The notes under the pieces: generated by a model
What the model saw: only the letters and a program-made list of their open reading frames with translations
Told to the model about the DNA's origin: nothing
Databases searched by the model: none
Origin: Paenibacillus foliorum
Lineage (GTDB): Bacteria > Bacillota > Bacilli > Paenibacillales > NBRC-103111
Direction of reading: 5' to 3'
DNA: 64,000 nucleotides
NCBI RefSeq assembly: GCF_013141765.1
Contig: NZ_WHOD01000082.1
Location: forward strand, 1-64,000
Program-made: the position numbers and the translations under genes
Part shown: positions 33,393 through 42,744 of the stretch, piece by piece
Numbering within the stretch: the stretch's first letter is position 1
How the letters are laid out: each line of letters begins with the position of its first letter

Positions 33393-35702
33393 GTGAACGG
33401 TCGAATAACTAACAGTGTGATGAATAGATGGCTTCGCTCATACGCTCTGGTGCTGCTGATTCCCATTGTGATGATGCTGGTGGTATATTTCCAAACGAAA
33501 CAAGTGATCGAGGACGAAATTAACCGAGCTAATACAGCCTTGCTCTCACAGCTTCAACAAGATATCGACGGTCATATAGATTACACCTACCGCCTTAGCG
33601 AGATGATTGCGTTTAACCCCAAAATACGTCAATTGATGCGAACGCCCGAGAATCTTGAAGCTGAGGACCGGATTACTATGGTGCAAGCTCTTACTGATTT
33701 CAAGGTATATAACAATACCAACCGGTATGTCGATCACTTCTATGTATATTTTCGGACTGGCGGCTTTGTATTGACGGAGACCTCCTATTATGACACACCC
33801 ATGTATTATGATCTCATGCTCTCCTCATCCGGTTTGGCTTTGGAAGAATGGAAGCGATTCCTTGAGCAGAAGTACAGGGGACAGTTTTTCAATATGCAGG
33901 AAGTAGAGGGGCAAGCAGCAGCTGGTATCCTATTCGCTCAATCATTACCCATTGATGAACGGAATACACCGCTCGCTACTTTGGTCATTGAATTAAATGA
34001 AGAACGCCTGCTGTCGGCTATTCAGAACATTCAATCTTATAATCAAGGCAAGGTTTATATTGTCGATGGATCGAACCAAATTCTTGCCTCCTCTGAAAAA
34101 AAGAAACAAGGACCGCGCAGCTTTGACCAATTGAACGGAGATCTTGGAGTCGTTCACAGCAGGTGGGACAATGAAAATGTGGTCATTTCCTATATTCAAT
34201 CCAATCGGACCAATTGGAAATATGTTTACGTCCTCCCATCCCGCCTGTATAGCGAGAAAGCCGAGTATGTCCGCAATTTAACCCTTCTTACCCTTTTCAT
34301 TGCTTTACTCATAGGTACCGTACTTGCCGTACTGCTGGCTAGGCGTAATTATTATCCGCTCCGGCAGCTTGTCCGTGCATTAGCTGAACGCTCTAAGCTG
34401 GACCCGCACTCAGCTCTCAATGAATACGATTATATCGAAGAAGCCATAGAAAACACCATGGACCGTAACAATGAAATGAATCAGATGCTCGAAAAGCAAA
34501 AAAATGTGCTGCGTTCGAGTCTGTTCGTCCGACTGCTGAAAGGAAGAATCCAGCATGATTTTCCAGTTCAGCAGGTTATGTCGGAATACAAGGTAGCCTT
34601 TCGTTCGGAGGACTTCACGGTTCTTTTGTTCTATTTGGAGGATTTCAGCGGCTTTTTCCGTCAGGATGAAACGGACGCTGAGAAGAAACGTGAATTCGTT
34701 CGACTGATTGTTTCCAACATCGTGGAAGAATTGACCTGTCAGCAGCATCAAGGCTGGATGGTGGAAATCGACGAAATGCTGGCCTGCATCGTCAATTTTA
34801 AGTCAGGCACGGGGCCTGAGGATGCCAAGCAGGATTTAGTGAGAATTGCCGAGGAAGCGCAGCGTTTCATCGGCACCCGGTTTCACATCTATTTCACCGC
34901 AGCAGTCAGCACTCTGCATAGATCAGTCGCGGAGCTTCCGGCCGCTTATCAGGAAGCATTGGAAGCGATGGAATATAAGATGCTGCTCGGAACGCAGACG
35001 ATCATTTTCTATGACCAAATCAAGAATCAAGGGATGTCGTACGTGTATCCTATGGAGAAAGAACAGCAGTTGATCAATTATGTCAAAGCAGGCGAATTTG
35101 ATCAGGCCAAGGGAGTTTTGGACGAGGTCATCCATTTCAACTTGTCGGAGGTTAACCTTTCCATAGAGATGGTCCGGTGCCTGATGTTCGATATGATAAG
35201 CACGATGATGAAAGCAGCTATTGAGGTCAATTTAGGCCAGTCCGAGCTGTATGAAGAGAACATGAAGGCTATCCAAGATCTTATGAACGGCGTTACCGTA
35301 TCTGCTATGAAGGATCGAATGACCGTTTTCTTACGAAAAGTTTGCGGACATGTAGAATCTAAGAAGAAGAGCCACAATTTCCGACTCAAGGAGGACATCC
35401 TCGACTTCATCAACGATCAGTATCGTGATCACAATCTTTCAGTAAATACAATCTCGGAACGCTTCGGAATTCATCCCTCCTACCTATCCCGTTATTTCAA
35501 GGAGCAGGTTGGTGACACATTGACCGACTATCTCAATAAGCTTCGTGTCGAGAAATCCAAGCTGCTGCTGCTAAACGACGAAATATTCATCAAAGATATA
35601 TGCGATCTGGTTGGCTTTTACAGCATCAGTACCTTTATTCGTCTGTTCAAAAAATACGAGGGCGTGACTCCAAGCTCTTATCGTGAAAGCAGTAAATACT
35701 AA
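33393..35702 (+). CDS. Membrane-bound AraC-family regulator
   Basis: 769 residues from GTG 33393, ten bases from GGAG; GTG 33384 is too close to that site. A helix near residues 14-33, an extracellular Cache-like sensor region, and a second helix (about 295-315) are followed by a cytoplasmic middle part and a C-terminal AraC DNA-binding domain (about 665-765; NTISERFGIHPSYLSRYFKE and ICDLVGFYSISTFIRLFKKY). Such one-component sensors commonly control adjacent oligosaccharide transporters. It follows the permease by 27 bases, so it is in the same operon and probably regulates it. Confidence 0.9.
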   Translation: MNGRITNSVMNRWLRSYALVLLIPIVMMLVVYFQTKQVIEDEINRANTALLSQLQQDIDGHIDYTYRLSEMIAFNPKIRQLMRTPENLEAEDRITMVQALTDFKVYNNTNRYVDHFYVYFRTGGFVLTETSYYDTPMYYDLMLSSSGLALEEWKRFLEQKYRGQFFNMQEVEGQAAAGILFAQSLPIDERNTPLATLVIELNEERLLSAIQNIQSYNQGKVYIVDGSNQILASSEKKKQGPRSFDQLNGDLGVVHSRWDNENVVISYIQSNRTNWKYVYVLPSRLYSEKAEYVRNLTLLTLFIALLIGTVLAVLLARRNYYPLRQLVRALAERSKLDPHSALNEYDYIEEAIENTMDRNNEMNQMLEKQKNVLRSSLFVRLLKGRIQHDFPVQQVMSEYKVAFRSEDFTVLLFYLEDFSGFFRQDETDAEKKREFVRLIVSNIVEELTCQQHQGWMVEIDEMLACIVNFKSGTGPEDAKQDLVRIAEEAQRFIGTRFHIYFTAAVSTLHRSVAELPAAYQEALEAMEYKMLLGTQTIIFYDQIKNQGMSYVYPMEKEQQLINYVKAGEFDQAKGVLDEVIHFNLSEVNLSIEMVRCLMFDMISTMMKAAIEVNLGQSELYEENMKAIQDLMNGVTVSAMKDRMTVFLRKVCGHVESKKKSHNFRLKEDILDFINDQYRDHNLSVNTISERFGIHPSYLSRYFKEQVGDTLTDYLNKLRVEKSKLLLLNDEIFIKDICDLVGFYSISTFIRLFKKYEGVTPSSYRESSKY

Positions 35703-35711
35703 TAAGAAAAG

Positions 35712-35741
35712 CCTGAGGCTTCGCCTCAGGTTCCTTTTTGT
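35712..35741 (+). terminator. Terminator of the sugar uptake operon
   Basis: CCTGAGGC-ttc-GCCTCAGG followed by TTCCTTTTT, ten bases after the stop codon of the AraC-type gene. Confidence 0.9.
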
Positions 35742-35903
35742 CTGCGATCGTTATGCCCCCCTCATGGTGCTCAACGTTTATGCCAGTTGTATACACCAAA
35801 TATTTCTAAATAATAATTATTCAAAGTTTTCATATATGAGAAGGAAAACAGTTCAATTGCTAGAAGCTCTAATTAACTAAGCTTATTTATTAGGAGGATG
35901 GTT

Positions 35904-38144
35904 ATGGCGGTTGAGATACAGCTAGCAAGTCAACAATTATTCGTTCAAGCATTTCAATATGCTCCAATTGGCATGACACTATTAGCATTGAATGGGTCCA
36001 TCCTTAAAGTAAATCCTGCTGCTTGCGCAATGCTAGGATTTTCGGAGAATGAGCTGCTTCAAATGACTGTTTCAGATATTACCCATCCCCATGACGTGGC
36101 GGCGGATCTGGCATTCACGAACCAATTAATTGAGGGTTCCCTTGAATTGTACCAATCGGATAAACGTTTATTAAATAAACAGAACGATACTATATGGATA
36201 AAATCCACATTATCTTTAATTAAGGGAGAGCATGGAGACCCCTTATATCTTTTATCACAATTTATGGAGGCAAATGATCAAAAGCTGGATGAAGAAGAAT
36301 ATCAAGATGAAGGCTCTGAACGAATCCCAAAAGAGCGCAACTTACAGTACGATATTCAGCACCATAGCTCCTTATTTAATCACCATCCTGATTTGATCTA
36401 CTCCATGGATTTAAATGGAAATCATGTCTTTGTTAATCAATCCTTTTTGAACACGATGAAATATACATACCAAGAAATCGTTGAAAATGCGATGAACTTT
36501 CGTGCCCTCACAGATCCCGAATGCCTTCCGCAGGTGGAATACCATTTCAATCAAGCGACAAAAGGGATTGCACAACGTTATGAAGCTGTAGCTATTAATA
36601 AAAATAACAACTATACAACTTTTGATGTGACCAATATCCCGATCATTGTTGACCAACAAGTCATAGGTGTCTATGGAATTGCAAGAGATATCACTTATCA
36701 AAAAGAACTGACAAAAAAGCTGGAAGAAACCCAACAATTATACCAGCTCTTTTCAGAAAATGTACAAGATATTATTTCATTTGCAACGCCTGACGGTATA
36801 ACTCGATATGTTTCTCCCTCTATAAAAGCTTCACTTGGTTATGAGCCTGATGAATATGTAGGTAAAGTAGCGATAGAATTTTGGCATCCGGATGATGCAG
36901 CCCCGTTGGTCAATAATTGCCTGATGCAAAATTCAGATATTGATATCTTTATATGCCGAATTCGTCATAAGCAGGGTCACTATGTATGGTTTGAAACAAC
37001 CGCCACAATCATACGGAATGAAGCAGGAGAAATCATAAACATACTAGCCGTTGGTAGGGACATCACTTCTCGTAAACAAGCGGAAAATGTGTTAAAAGCG
37101 GCAAAGGAGCAGCTGGAATCGTTTATTGATCATAATGTGGATCCCATTCTTATTATGAATTTAGAAGACAAAGCAGTCAGAATCAATCAAGCTTTTGAAA
37201 CTATGTATGGTTGGACAGAGTGCGAGATCGTTGGACGGAATATAACGGATTTACCCATTATTCCATCCAACCTAAAGTGGGAGGTCACTCAAAATCTTGT
37301 CCGAATAAAATCCAATGAGACCTCCCAGGGGTACGAAACCGTCAGAAATAGAAGAGATGGCGTTGATCTAAAGGTTACTTTATCAAGCTTTTGTATTCGT
37401 GATGAAAATGGCAATATAAGTGGATGGGCCGTTATTATGAGAGATATCACCGACAAAAAGAAAGCTGAGGAATTAATGATACAATCCGAAAAGCTATCCA
37501 TTGCCGGTCAGCTCGCAGCAGGTATCGCTCATGAAATTCGCAACCCGATCACCGCAATTAAAGGGTTTATTCAGCTTATGAAATCGGGAGTTTCCGAGAA
37601 AAAGATGTATTATGATATCATAACCTCCGAAATTGAGCGCATTGAAGTGATTTTAAATGAACTTTTAATACTGGCAAAGCCTCAGGTGGTTCAACTGGAA
37701 CGTAAAGACATCCGTGTGCTGTTAGCCCAAGTGACTACCCTGTTAGAAACTCAGGCTATCATCAATAATGTCCAGATTATAACGGAATTCGATTCATCGA
37801 TTCCCCATATTCAATGTGATGAAAATCAATTGAAGCAGGTGTGTATCAACTTTATTAAAAATGCGATTGAAGCCATGCCAAGCGGCGGAACTTTAGTTAT
37901 TCAATTGACCAGTAAAGCAAACAATACCTTATTGCTTCGTTTCATAGATCAGGGATGTGGAATTCCCGCACATATCCTATACAAATTAGGGCAACCCTTT
38001 TACACGACTAAAGAAAATGGAACCGGCTTGGGCTTCATGGTTAGTAAACGGATTATTGAAAATCATCATGGTGAGGTTACTGTATTTAGTAAGGAAAATA
38101 TAGGGACAACCATCGAAGTTAGCTTTCCAATTGTTCAGGATTAG
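35904..38144 (+). CDS. Soluble PAS-domain histidine kinase, sporulation-kinase type
   Basis: 746 residues from ATG 35904, six bases after AGGAGG. Four PAS domains (about 8-115, 155-270, 275-395, 410-520; e.g. APIGMTLLALNGSILKVNPA) precede a HisKA domain with the phosphorylated His in AAGIAHEIRNPITAIKGF (about 540) and a HATPase domain with N box NFIKNAIEAMPSGG, G1 DQGCGIP and G2 GTGLGF. No membrane helices. Architecture matches KinA/KinE-like kinases that feed Spo0F, but other partners are possible; no response regulator is adjacent. Confidence 0.9.
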   Translation: MAVEIQLASQQLFVQAFQYAPIGMTLLALNGSILKVNPAACAMLGFSENELLQMTVSDITHPHDVAADLAFTNQLIEGSLELYQSDKRLLNKQNDTIWIKSTLSLIKGEHGDPLYLLSQFMEANDQKLDEEEYQDEGSERIPKERNLQYDIQHHSSLFNHHPDLIYSMDLNGNHVFVNQSFLNTMKYTYQEIVENAMNFRALTDPECLPQVEYHFNQATKGIAQRYEAVAINKNNNYTTFDVTNIPIIVDQQVIGVYGIARDITYQKELTKKLEETQQLYQLFSENVQDIISFATPDGITRYVSPSIKASLGYEPDEYVGKVAIEFWHPDDAAPLVNNCLMQNSDIDIFICRIRHKQGHYVWFETTATIIRNEAGEIINILAVGRDITSRKQAENVLKAAKEQLESFIDHNVDPILIMNLEDKAVRINQAFETMYGWTECEIVGRNITDLPIIPSNLKWEVTQNLVRIKSNETSQGYETVRNRRDGVDLKVTLSSFCIRDENGNISGWAVIMRDITDKKKAEELMIQSEKLSIAGQLAAGIAHEIRNPITAIKGFIQLMKSGVSEKKMYYDIITSEIERIEVILNELLILAKPQVVQLERKDIRVLLAQVTTLLETQAIINNVQIITEFDSSIPHIQCDENQLKQVCINFIKNAIEAMPSGGTLVIQLTSKANNTLLLRFIDQGCGIPAHILYKLGQPFYTTKENGTGLGFMVSKRIIENHHGEVTVFSKENIGTTIEVSFPIVQD

Positions 38145-38174
38145 AAATAGGCTGCAGCAGCTGCAGCCTATTTC
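38145..38174. terminator. Shared terminator between converging genes
   Basis: GAAATAGGCTGCAG and CTGCAGCCTATTTC form a perfect palindrome immediately between the stop codons of the kinase and the Rieske gene. Confidence 0.9.
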
Positions 38175-38176
38175 TA

Positions 38177-39937
38177 TTATTCTTCCTCAAACAGCCGTTC
38201 CCCCCGATATAATCGCCAAGCAATTTTTGCAGTGTGAGGAAGCTCCCTCGCAGTTGGTGCATGAGCCGCTAAATAACGGGTACAGGCAAGTAAAATGGTT
38301 TCCTTGGCATATTCAGCAAATGCATCGGAGCGTGTCTCCCAATGTCCGTATTCCGCTACAGCTGCTTCGTACATCTGGAACGTATGAAATTCAGCATCCT
38401 CCCGAAGCAAACAGTGGCCTAACGTATTGAGCAGTACTTCCGGGCTTCCCTTAGCGCGTAAGTATTCAGCAACCCAGCTGGCTGCTTCATTGACCTGCTG
38501 CCTCTGATCCAGCAGCCCCAGCAGCTCCTCCGGAGAGCCACCGCCACCTCTGCCGTCTGTCTCCTCCTTGTCACTGATCTTAGGCCTGTTCGCCCTAGGG
38601 ACGTTTAGAAACCGGTCATGGTAAACCGCCATCGCTCCATAGAACAGCGCCCTGTTTAGCAGAGTCTCTTGAGAGCGATGCAGCCGCTCATGCACGGCAT
38701 GGGCATAAGTAAATGTATGCAGCACCGCTACCCAGTCCCGGAAATCGTTTTGCGTATGGAACCGGACGATACGTTCCGCAGCGGCTACGGTAATAAGTCG
38801 GGCTAGACGTACAGGAGCTTCCCCTGCAACAATGAGCTCCACTATTCGTTCAACGGTCTCGATCGGACGATCACTTAATACAAGCTCTACAAATGCCTCC
38901 TCATCCAGAAGATCTTCTTGCTCGGAGATGTCCCGCTGCTTCTGCTTCTGAATCCGCTCAAATGCTTGTCTTAAAGGGCTAACTAAATCGACTGGCGCCT
39001 GCCAATGGTGCAATTCCTCGCTGCGGGCAGGATCACCAACTAACGGAACAAGCGAAGCCAGAATCCGTTCAACCGAGTCGGCTCCTGTATACTCCAAGGC
39101 CTCGAATGCCTTGTTGTGAAAGTCAAAGGTATGCCCGCCGTCCAAATAAAAATGATCGGTCACAGAAATAAGCATCATTTCTGCCAGCCTTTCTATTGGG
39201 ACGCCGTTGGAGATTGCGGTCAGCAGTACTTTCTCTGCGCCCTGTGTATCCCGGACCTCAACGCAGCTTCTGTACCATTCCAGGAGTCGATCCGCATGAG
39301 CTCCTGCTGTTGGCATGGGACCGAGTAGATGGCGGGGAGCGCGTCCGGAGCTGGCTCTGGCAACGTGCACAAGACCATGATACAGGGCAAGAATCTGTCC
39401 CGGTTTGTCCAGCTTAGACAATACGCTGCGCATAGCGGTTAGAATCGTCAAGCCTGATCCCCATCCTGTACCTTGTGACGTGCCGAACTCAATCCCAATA
39501 CGAACGATAGCATCCGCTGGTACACCTGATTCAACCAGTCCTACTACAGCCTTCGCTATTACAATTCCGATGTTCTGCTCCAGCCCTTCCTGCAGCCTGC
39601 GCTTTAGCTTCTCTATCGTATCGGTATTCCTTGACTTGGCATTAACCCAAACTTCATTCCCCTCAATCTTAATGTCGTACGCCGGAACATCATCCGCCCA
39701 TGGATCCAATGTCCCCCCGCTGCAAACATCAAAGCGAGCATGATGCCAGTGACAGGTCAGAACCCCATTGCAAACGCTTCCCAAATGAAGCGGAAAACCA
39801 AGGTGAGGACAGCGGTTGTCCACAGCAGCCACCTTATCCTCATGATAAAAGACAGCTATTCCTCCTTTTATCACCTTGGAGCCGCTGGTTTTCAATTCTT
39901 CCAGCGTTCCCGCCAGCACCCATTCTGCCGAACTCAT
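38177..39937 (-). CDS. Rieske [2Fe-2S] protein fused to a large helical domain
   Basis: 586 residues from ATG 39937 (GGAAGGTGG eight bases upstream). Residues about 1-105 form a Rieske ferredoxin domain: CPHLGFPLH and CHWHHARFD supply the two Cys and two His cluster ligands. The remaining 480 residues are mostly helical (GLEQNIGIVIAKAVVGLVES, GTGWGSGLTILTAM, ending RLYRGERLFEEE) and match no domain I can name. An electron-transfer role for the N-terminus is expected; the helical part may be the enzyme or a scaffold. It is 34 bases after a Cys-rich gene on the same strand. Confidence 0.8.
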   Translation of the reverse strand: MSSAEWVLAGTLEELKTSGSKVIKGGIAVFYHEDKVAAVDNRCPHLGFPLHLGSVCNGVLTCHWHHARFDVCSGGTLDPWADDVPAYDIKIEGNEVWVNAKSRNTDTIEKLKRRLQEGLEQNIGIVIAKAVVGLVESGVPADAIVRIGIEFGTSQGTGWGSGLTILTAMRSVLSKLDKPGQILALYHGLVHVARASSGRAPRHLLGPMPTAGAHADRLLEWYRSCVEVRDTQGAEKVLLTAISNGVPIERLAEMMLISVTDHFYLDGGHTFDFHNKAFEALEYTGADSVERILASLVPLVGDPARSEELHHWQAPVDLVSPLRQAFERIQKQKQRDISEQEDLLDEEAFVELVLSDRPIETVERIVELIVAGEAPVRLARLITVAAAERIVRFHTQNDFRDWVAVLHTFTYAHAVHERLHRSQETLLNRALFYGAMAVYHDRFLNVPRANRPKISDKEETDGRGGGGSPEELLGLLDQRQQVNEAASWVAEYLRAKGSPEVLLNTLGHCLLREDAEFHTFQMYEAAVAEYGHWETRSDAFAEYAKETILLACTRYLAAHAPTARELPHTAKIAWRLYRGERLFEEE

Positions 39938-39971
39938 TCTACTCGCCACCTTCCAGAAACTTCCTCTTTAA

Positions 39972-40451
39972 TTAGTATACACCTTTTACCAATTGTTCGA
40001 CCACCTTAGTTGTATCCGTATAATAAGGCCTATATTCCAAACCCTTTACGAAAGACAGGTACTCGAGGGCAATGGGAATAATTTGAGTCTTGTATGCCTC
40101 CAATGGAACCAAGTAGGTGCCCAATATTCTAGGCTCTGCATGCTGTCTTTCCTCTATTTCCGTCAGCTCCAGCATTCCTTCATTCAGATGTCGGGCACGA
40201 AACGAAAATGCCCTGCACTCCGGGTCACCACAACCGCAACAGAAAAAAGGCATCCGAAAGCAGTCATCAGGCGATGCCCAACGATTCGGTTCTACATCCC
40301 GATATATACTGTACAGAAGAGCAGGCAGCCCCACATCCACACATAACGGCTCGTCTATGAGTACTTCCCCATCCACTTCAAGGTATACATCGGCATGAAT
40401 AATTTGCAGGTCCTTATCCCATGACCAGCCTTTGCACTGTAAAGTAAACAT
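39972..40451 (-). CDS. Uncharacterised 159-residue protein with Cys cluster
   Basis: Starts MFTLQCKGWSWDKDLQIIHA after AAAGGAG. MPFFCCGCGDPECRAFSF near residue 80 has four Cys in ten residues and may bind zinc or an iron-sulphur cluster. Otherwise no family was recognised. It lies upstream of the Rieske gene and likely shares its transcript, so a joint redox role is possible. Confidence 0.7.
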   Translation of the reverse strand: MFTLQCKGWSWDKDLQIIHADVYLEVDGEVLIDEPLCVDVGLPALLYSIYRDVEPNRWASPDDCFRMPFFCCGCGDPECRAFSFRARHLNEGMLELTEIEERQHAEPRILGTYLVPLEAYKTQIIPIALEYLSFVKGLEYRPYYTDTTKVVEQLVKGVY

Positions 40452-40599
40452 AAGTCACAGCTCCTTTATTTCCCCTCTGGTTCCGTTCCGGTACAAACCA
40501 TATCCTTCATTATAAGCATACTAAAATAGGATGTATAGCCGCCTTGCTTTTGTATTAAATAACTAAATTTTAATGGATTCATTTTCCATTTTTTCCTAT

Positions 40600-40628
40600 G
40601 TGTATATTTCATCTTTTGACACATACTA
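40600..40628 (+). promoter_or_regulatory. Sigma-G type promoter of the SASP gene
   Basis: CATACTA (40622-40628) is a perfect -10; GTGTA (40600-40604) or GTATA (40602-40606) upstream can serve as -35 with 17 or 15 bases between. Confidence 0.6.
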
Positions 40629-40651
40629 CCTAAGGAACGGAGGTGATAACT

Positions 40652-40879
40652 ATGGCACAAGGACAATCCCGCAGCAGCAACGTTTTGGTTGTACCTCAGG
40701 CTTCCCAAGCTTTGGAGCAGCTCAAATACGAAGTAGCACAAGAATTGGGCATTCAAATTCCGCAAGATGGTTACTATGGCTTCATGGCAACTCGTGACAC
40801 TGGTGCAATCGGTGGCCACATCACCCGTCGTCTTGTACAGATCGCAGAACAACAGCTTGCAGGCAAGTTTTCAAGATAA
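40652..40879 (+). CDS. Alpha/beta-type SASP
   Basis: 75 residues from ATG 40652 behind GGAGGTGATAACT. MAQGQSRSSNVLVVPQAS, KYEVAQELGI (GPR protease site) and GAIGGHITRRLVQIAE are present. Nearly the same protein as the one encoded at 15357, so the two are recent paralogues. DNA-binding spore protein made in the forespore. Confidence 0.97.
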   Translation: MAQGQSRSSNVLVVPQASQALEQLKYEVAQELGIQIPQDGYYGFMATRDTGAIGGHITRRLVQIAEQQLAGKFSR

Positions 40880-40902
40880 TGATTGGCTTCCATACTTACA
40901 CG

Positions 40903-40928
40903 AGGTGACTCCCCAGGGGTCGCCTTTT
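40903..40928 (+). terminator. Terminator after the SASP gene
   Basis: AGGtGACtCC-ccag-GGgTCgCCT followed by TTT, 23 bases past the stop codon. Confidence 0.7.
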
Positions 40929-40932
40929 CCAA

Positions 40933-40971
40933 TTGAAAAGCCCCGCCAACAAAAGCTGTCAGCGAGGCTTT
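40933..40971 (-). terminator. Terminator of the 40982-41443 gene
   Basis: On the minus strand AAAGCCTCGC pairs with GCGGGGCTTT across a 15-base loop and is followed by TC. Confidence 0.7.
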
Positions 40972-40981
40972 ACATCCATTT

Positions 40982-41443
40982 CTATCTGCTTCCACTTTCC
41001 CCATACAAGGAAGTAACCGAAAGAATCTCTATATCTGCCTCTTGGTCGATTGCTCGTATTAAATCATATAGCATCACTTCCTCTAATCTGTAAATCTCCA
41101 ACCGAAGCGTTTGCACCGGCAATCCCTTGTTGCTCGATTTACTGCCAAGCAATACTGCCCTGCGACCTGTAACGCTTGTAATCGCTTCACTAATCTCAAC
41201 AATCCGACAGCTGCTAACTCTTAGTATTCGGACTATAGATGAACGTTTAGAAAGTCGGCTCACACAATAAAGCGCAGTAGCCATTGCAATGACATAAGCT
41301 GCTACGGTACTCGTTTCCTGCATATGCTCCAGTACCGAGCCCCCATCGATTAGCTCAGTCTCATAGCTTGTTAAAGTAAACAGTGCCTGTTGGCCCAGTC
41401 CTACCCCATCCCAATCCCAAACATACTCTTTTAATGTTTTCAT
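40982..41443 (-). CDS. Uncharacterised 153-residue protein
   Basis: The ATG at 41443 follows GAGGAGGAG closely and was preferred to a start 36 bases upstream. It begins MKTLKEYVWDWDGVGLGQQA. A small hydrophobic stretch (STVAAYVIAMATALYCVSRL, about 48-67) may be one membrane or buried helix. No family recognised. It lies 70 bases after khtU on the same strand. Confidence 0.65.
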   Translation of the reverse strand: MKTLKEYVWDWDGVGLGQQALFTLTSYETELIDGGSVLEHMQETSTVAAYVIAMATALYCVSRLSKRSSIVRILRVSSCRIVEISEAITSVTGRRAVLLGSKSSNKGLPVQTLRLEIYRLEEVMLYDLIRAIDQEADIEILSVTSLYGESGSR

Positions 41444-41513
41444 CCAACTCCTCCTCACCCACAAAGGAATAGAAGTCAAGTTCCGATTTACTTATTTGAG
41501 GCACATGATAGCG

Positions 41514-42740
41514 TCACTGTGTTTCAGCTTTTTTAGCCTTTTTACTGCCTATGGCCGATATTTTAAATAGAAAGTCCAAGACTGCATAAACGTGCTTATT
41601 TTCCTTTGTCAGCAGCGGTCCAAGCACAGCCAGAATAAGAACATACAGTGCTGCAAACGGCTGTATAACCGGCAGTAGATGCCCGGACTTAGCTAAATTA
41701 GCCATAATAATGGAAAATTCTCCTCGCGCAACAATTGTGAGACCAATATTTACCGAGGCCTTCGGAGAAAGGCCAGCCGAGTGACCCGCCCACATACCAG
41801 CGGCAAAATTTCCTGCAAGCGTCAGCAGCACAGCTCCCAGAGATAACCACACGGCTCCCCCAAGTGAGAATGGGTCAATCGTCAGCCCGAAGCTGAAAAA
41901 GAAGATCGCCCCAAAAAAATCACGGAACGGTAAAATCAAATGCTCAATTCGTTTCATATGCTCCGTTTCTGCAAGCACCAGCCCAACTAACAGCGCTCCA
42001 ATCGCTTCTGCCACATGGATCGTTTCGGAGAAGCCCGCAACAATAAACAGTACAGCAAATATAACGAGTAGGAACAGCTCATTGGAGCGTATTTGCAAGA
42101 AACGATTGAGAAAAGGGACGGATTTACGCCCTACTACGAGAACTAGCAGCATAAATCCAAGCGCGATTAACGCTGAGAGAACAACCCCGCCAATCGAGGT
42201 AGAGCCACTGAGCACAAGCCCGGACACGATAGAAATATAAATGGCAAGAAATATATCCTCAAACATAATGATGCCCAGTATCATTTCGGTCTCAGGGTTT
42301 GCTGTTCGTTTTAAATCAACCAGCACTTTAGCCACTATCGCGCTCGATGAAATGGTCGTAATTCCCGCAACAATCAAAATTTCAAGCATCGGCAGCCCGA
42401 CAAGCCAACCAAACAATAAGCCAAGCGTGAAATTGATCAGGATATAAATGGTTCCACCCAGAGCAATGGATTTTCCAGACTTGATAAGTCTCCCCACCGA
42501 AAACTCAAGCCCCAAATAAAATAATAAAAACAAAACCCCGATTCTTCCGAGAAACTCAATGACCTCAGCGCTTTCTATAAAACGCAAATCAAAATGCCAC
42601 CAATTAATGGAATGAGGCCCTACTGCCATACCGACTAATATATAAAAGGGGATGACCGAGAAACGCAATTTAGCCGACAGTAATCCAGCAAGCGCAATAA
42701 GTCCGATCGCCAATCCTATTTCAAATACCATATAGTTCAT
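41514..42740 (-). CDS. khtU: K+/H+ antiporter, KhtU-like (CPA2/KefB family)
   Basis: 408 residues from ATG 42740, four bases after the khtT stop; this gives the same length as B. subtilis KhtU. Twelve or so membrane helices of the CPA2 fold; ITTISSSAIVAKVLVDL and FEDIFLAIYIS contain conserved polar transport residues. It lacks a C-terminal TrkA-N domain, in line with use of a separate regulatory subunit. It exports K+ in exchange for protons when activated. Confidence 0.88.
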   Translation of the reverse strand: MNYMVFEIGLAIGLIALAGLLSAKLRFSVIPFYILVGMAVGPHSINWWHFDLRFIESAEVIEFLGRIGVLFLLFYLGLEFSVGRLIKSGKSIALGGTIYILINFTLGLLFGWLVGLPMLEILIVAGITTISSSAIVAKVLVDLKRTANPETEMILGIIMFEDIFLAIYISIVSGLVLSGSTSIGGVVLSALIALGFMLLVLVVGRKSVPFLNRFLQIRSNELFLLVIFAVLFIVAGFSETIHVAEAIGALLVGLVLAETEHMKRIEHLILPFRDFFGAIFFFSFGLTIDPFSLGGAVWLSLGAVLLTLAGNFAAGMWAGHSAGLSPKASVNIGLTIVARGEFSIIMANLAKSGHLLPVIQPFAALYVLILAVLGPLLTKENKHVYAVLDFLFKISAIGSKKAKKAETQ

Positions 42741-42744
42741 ACGT

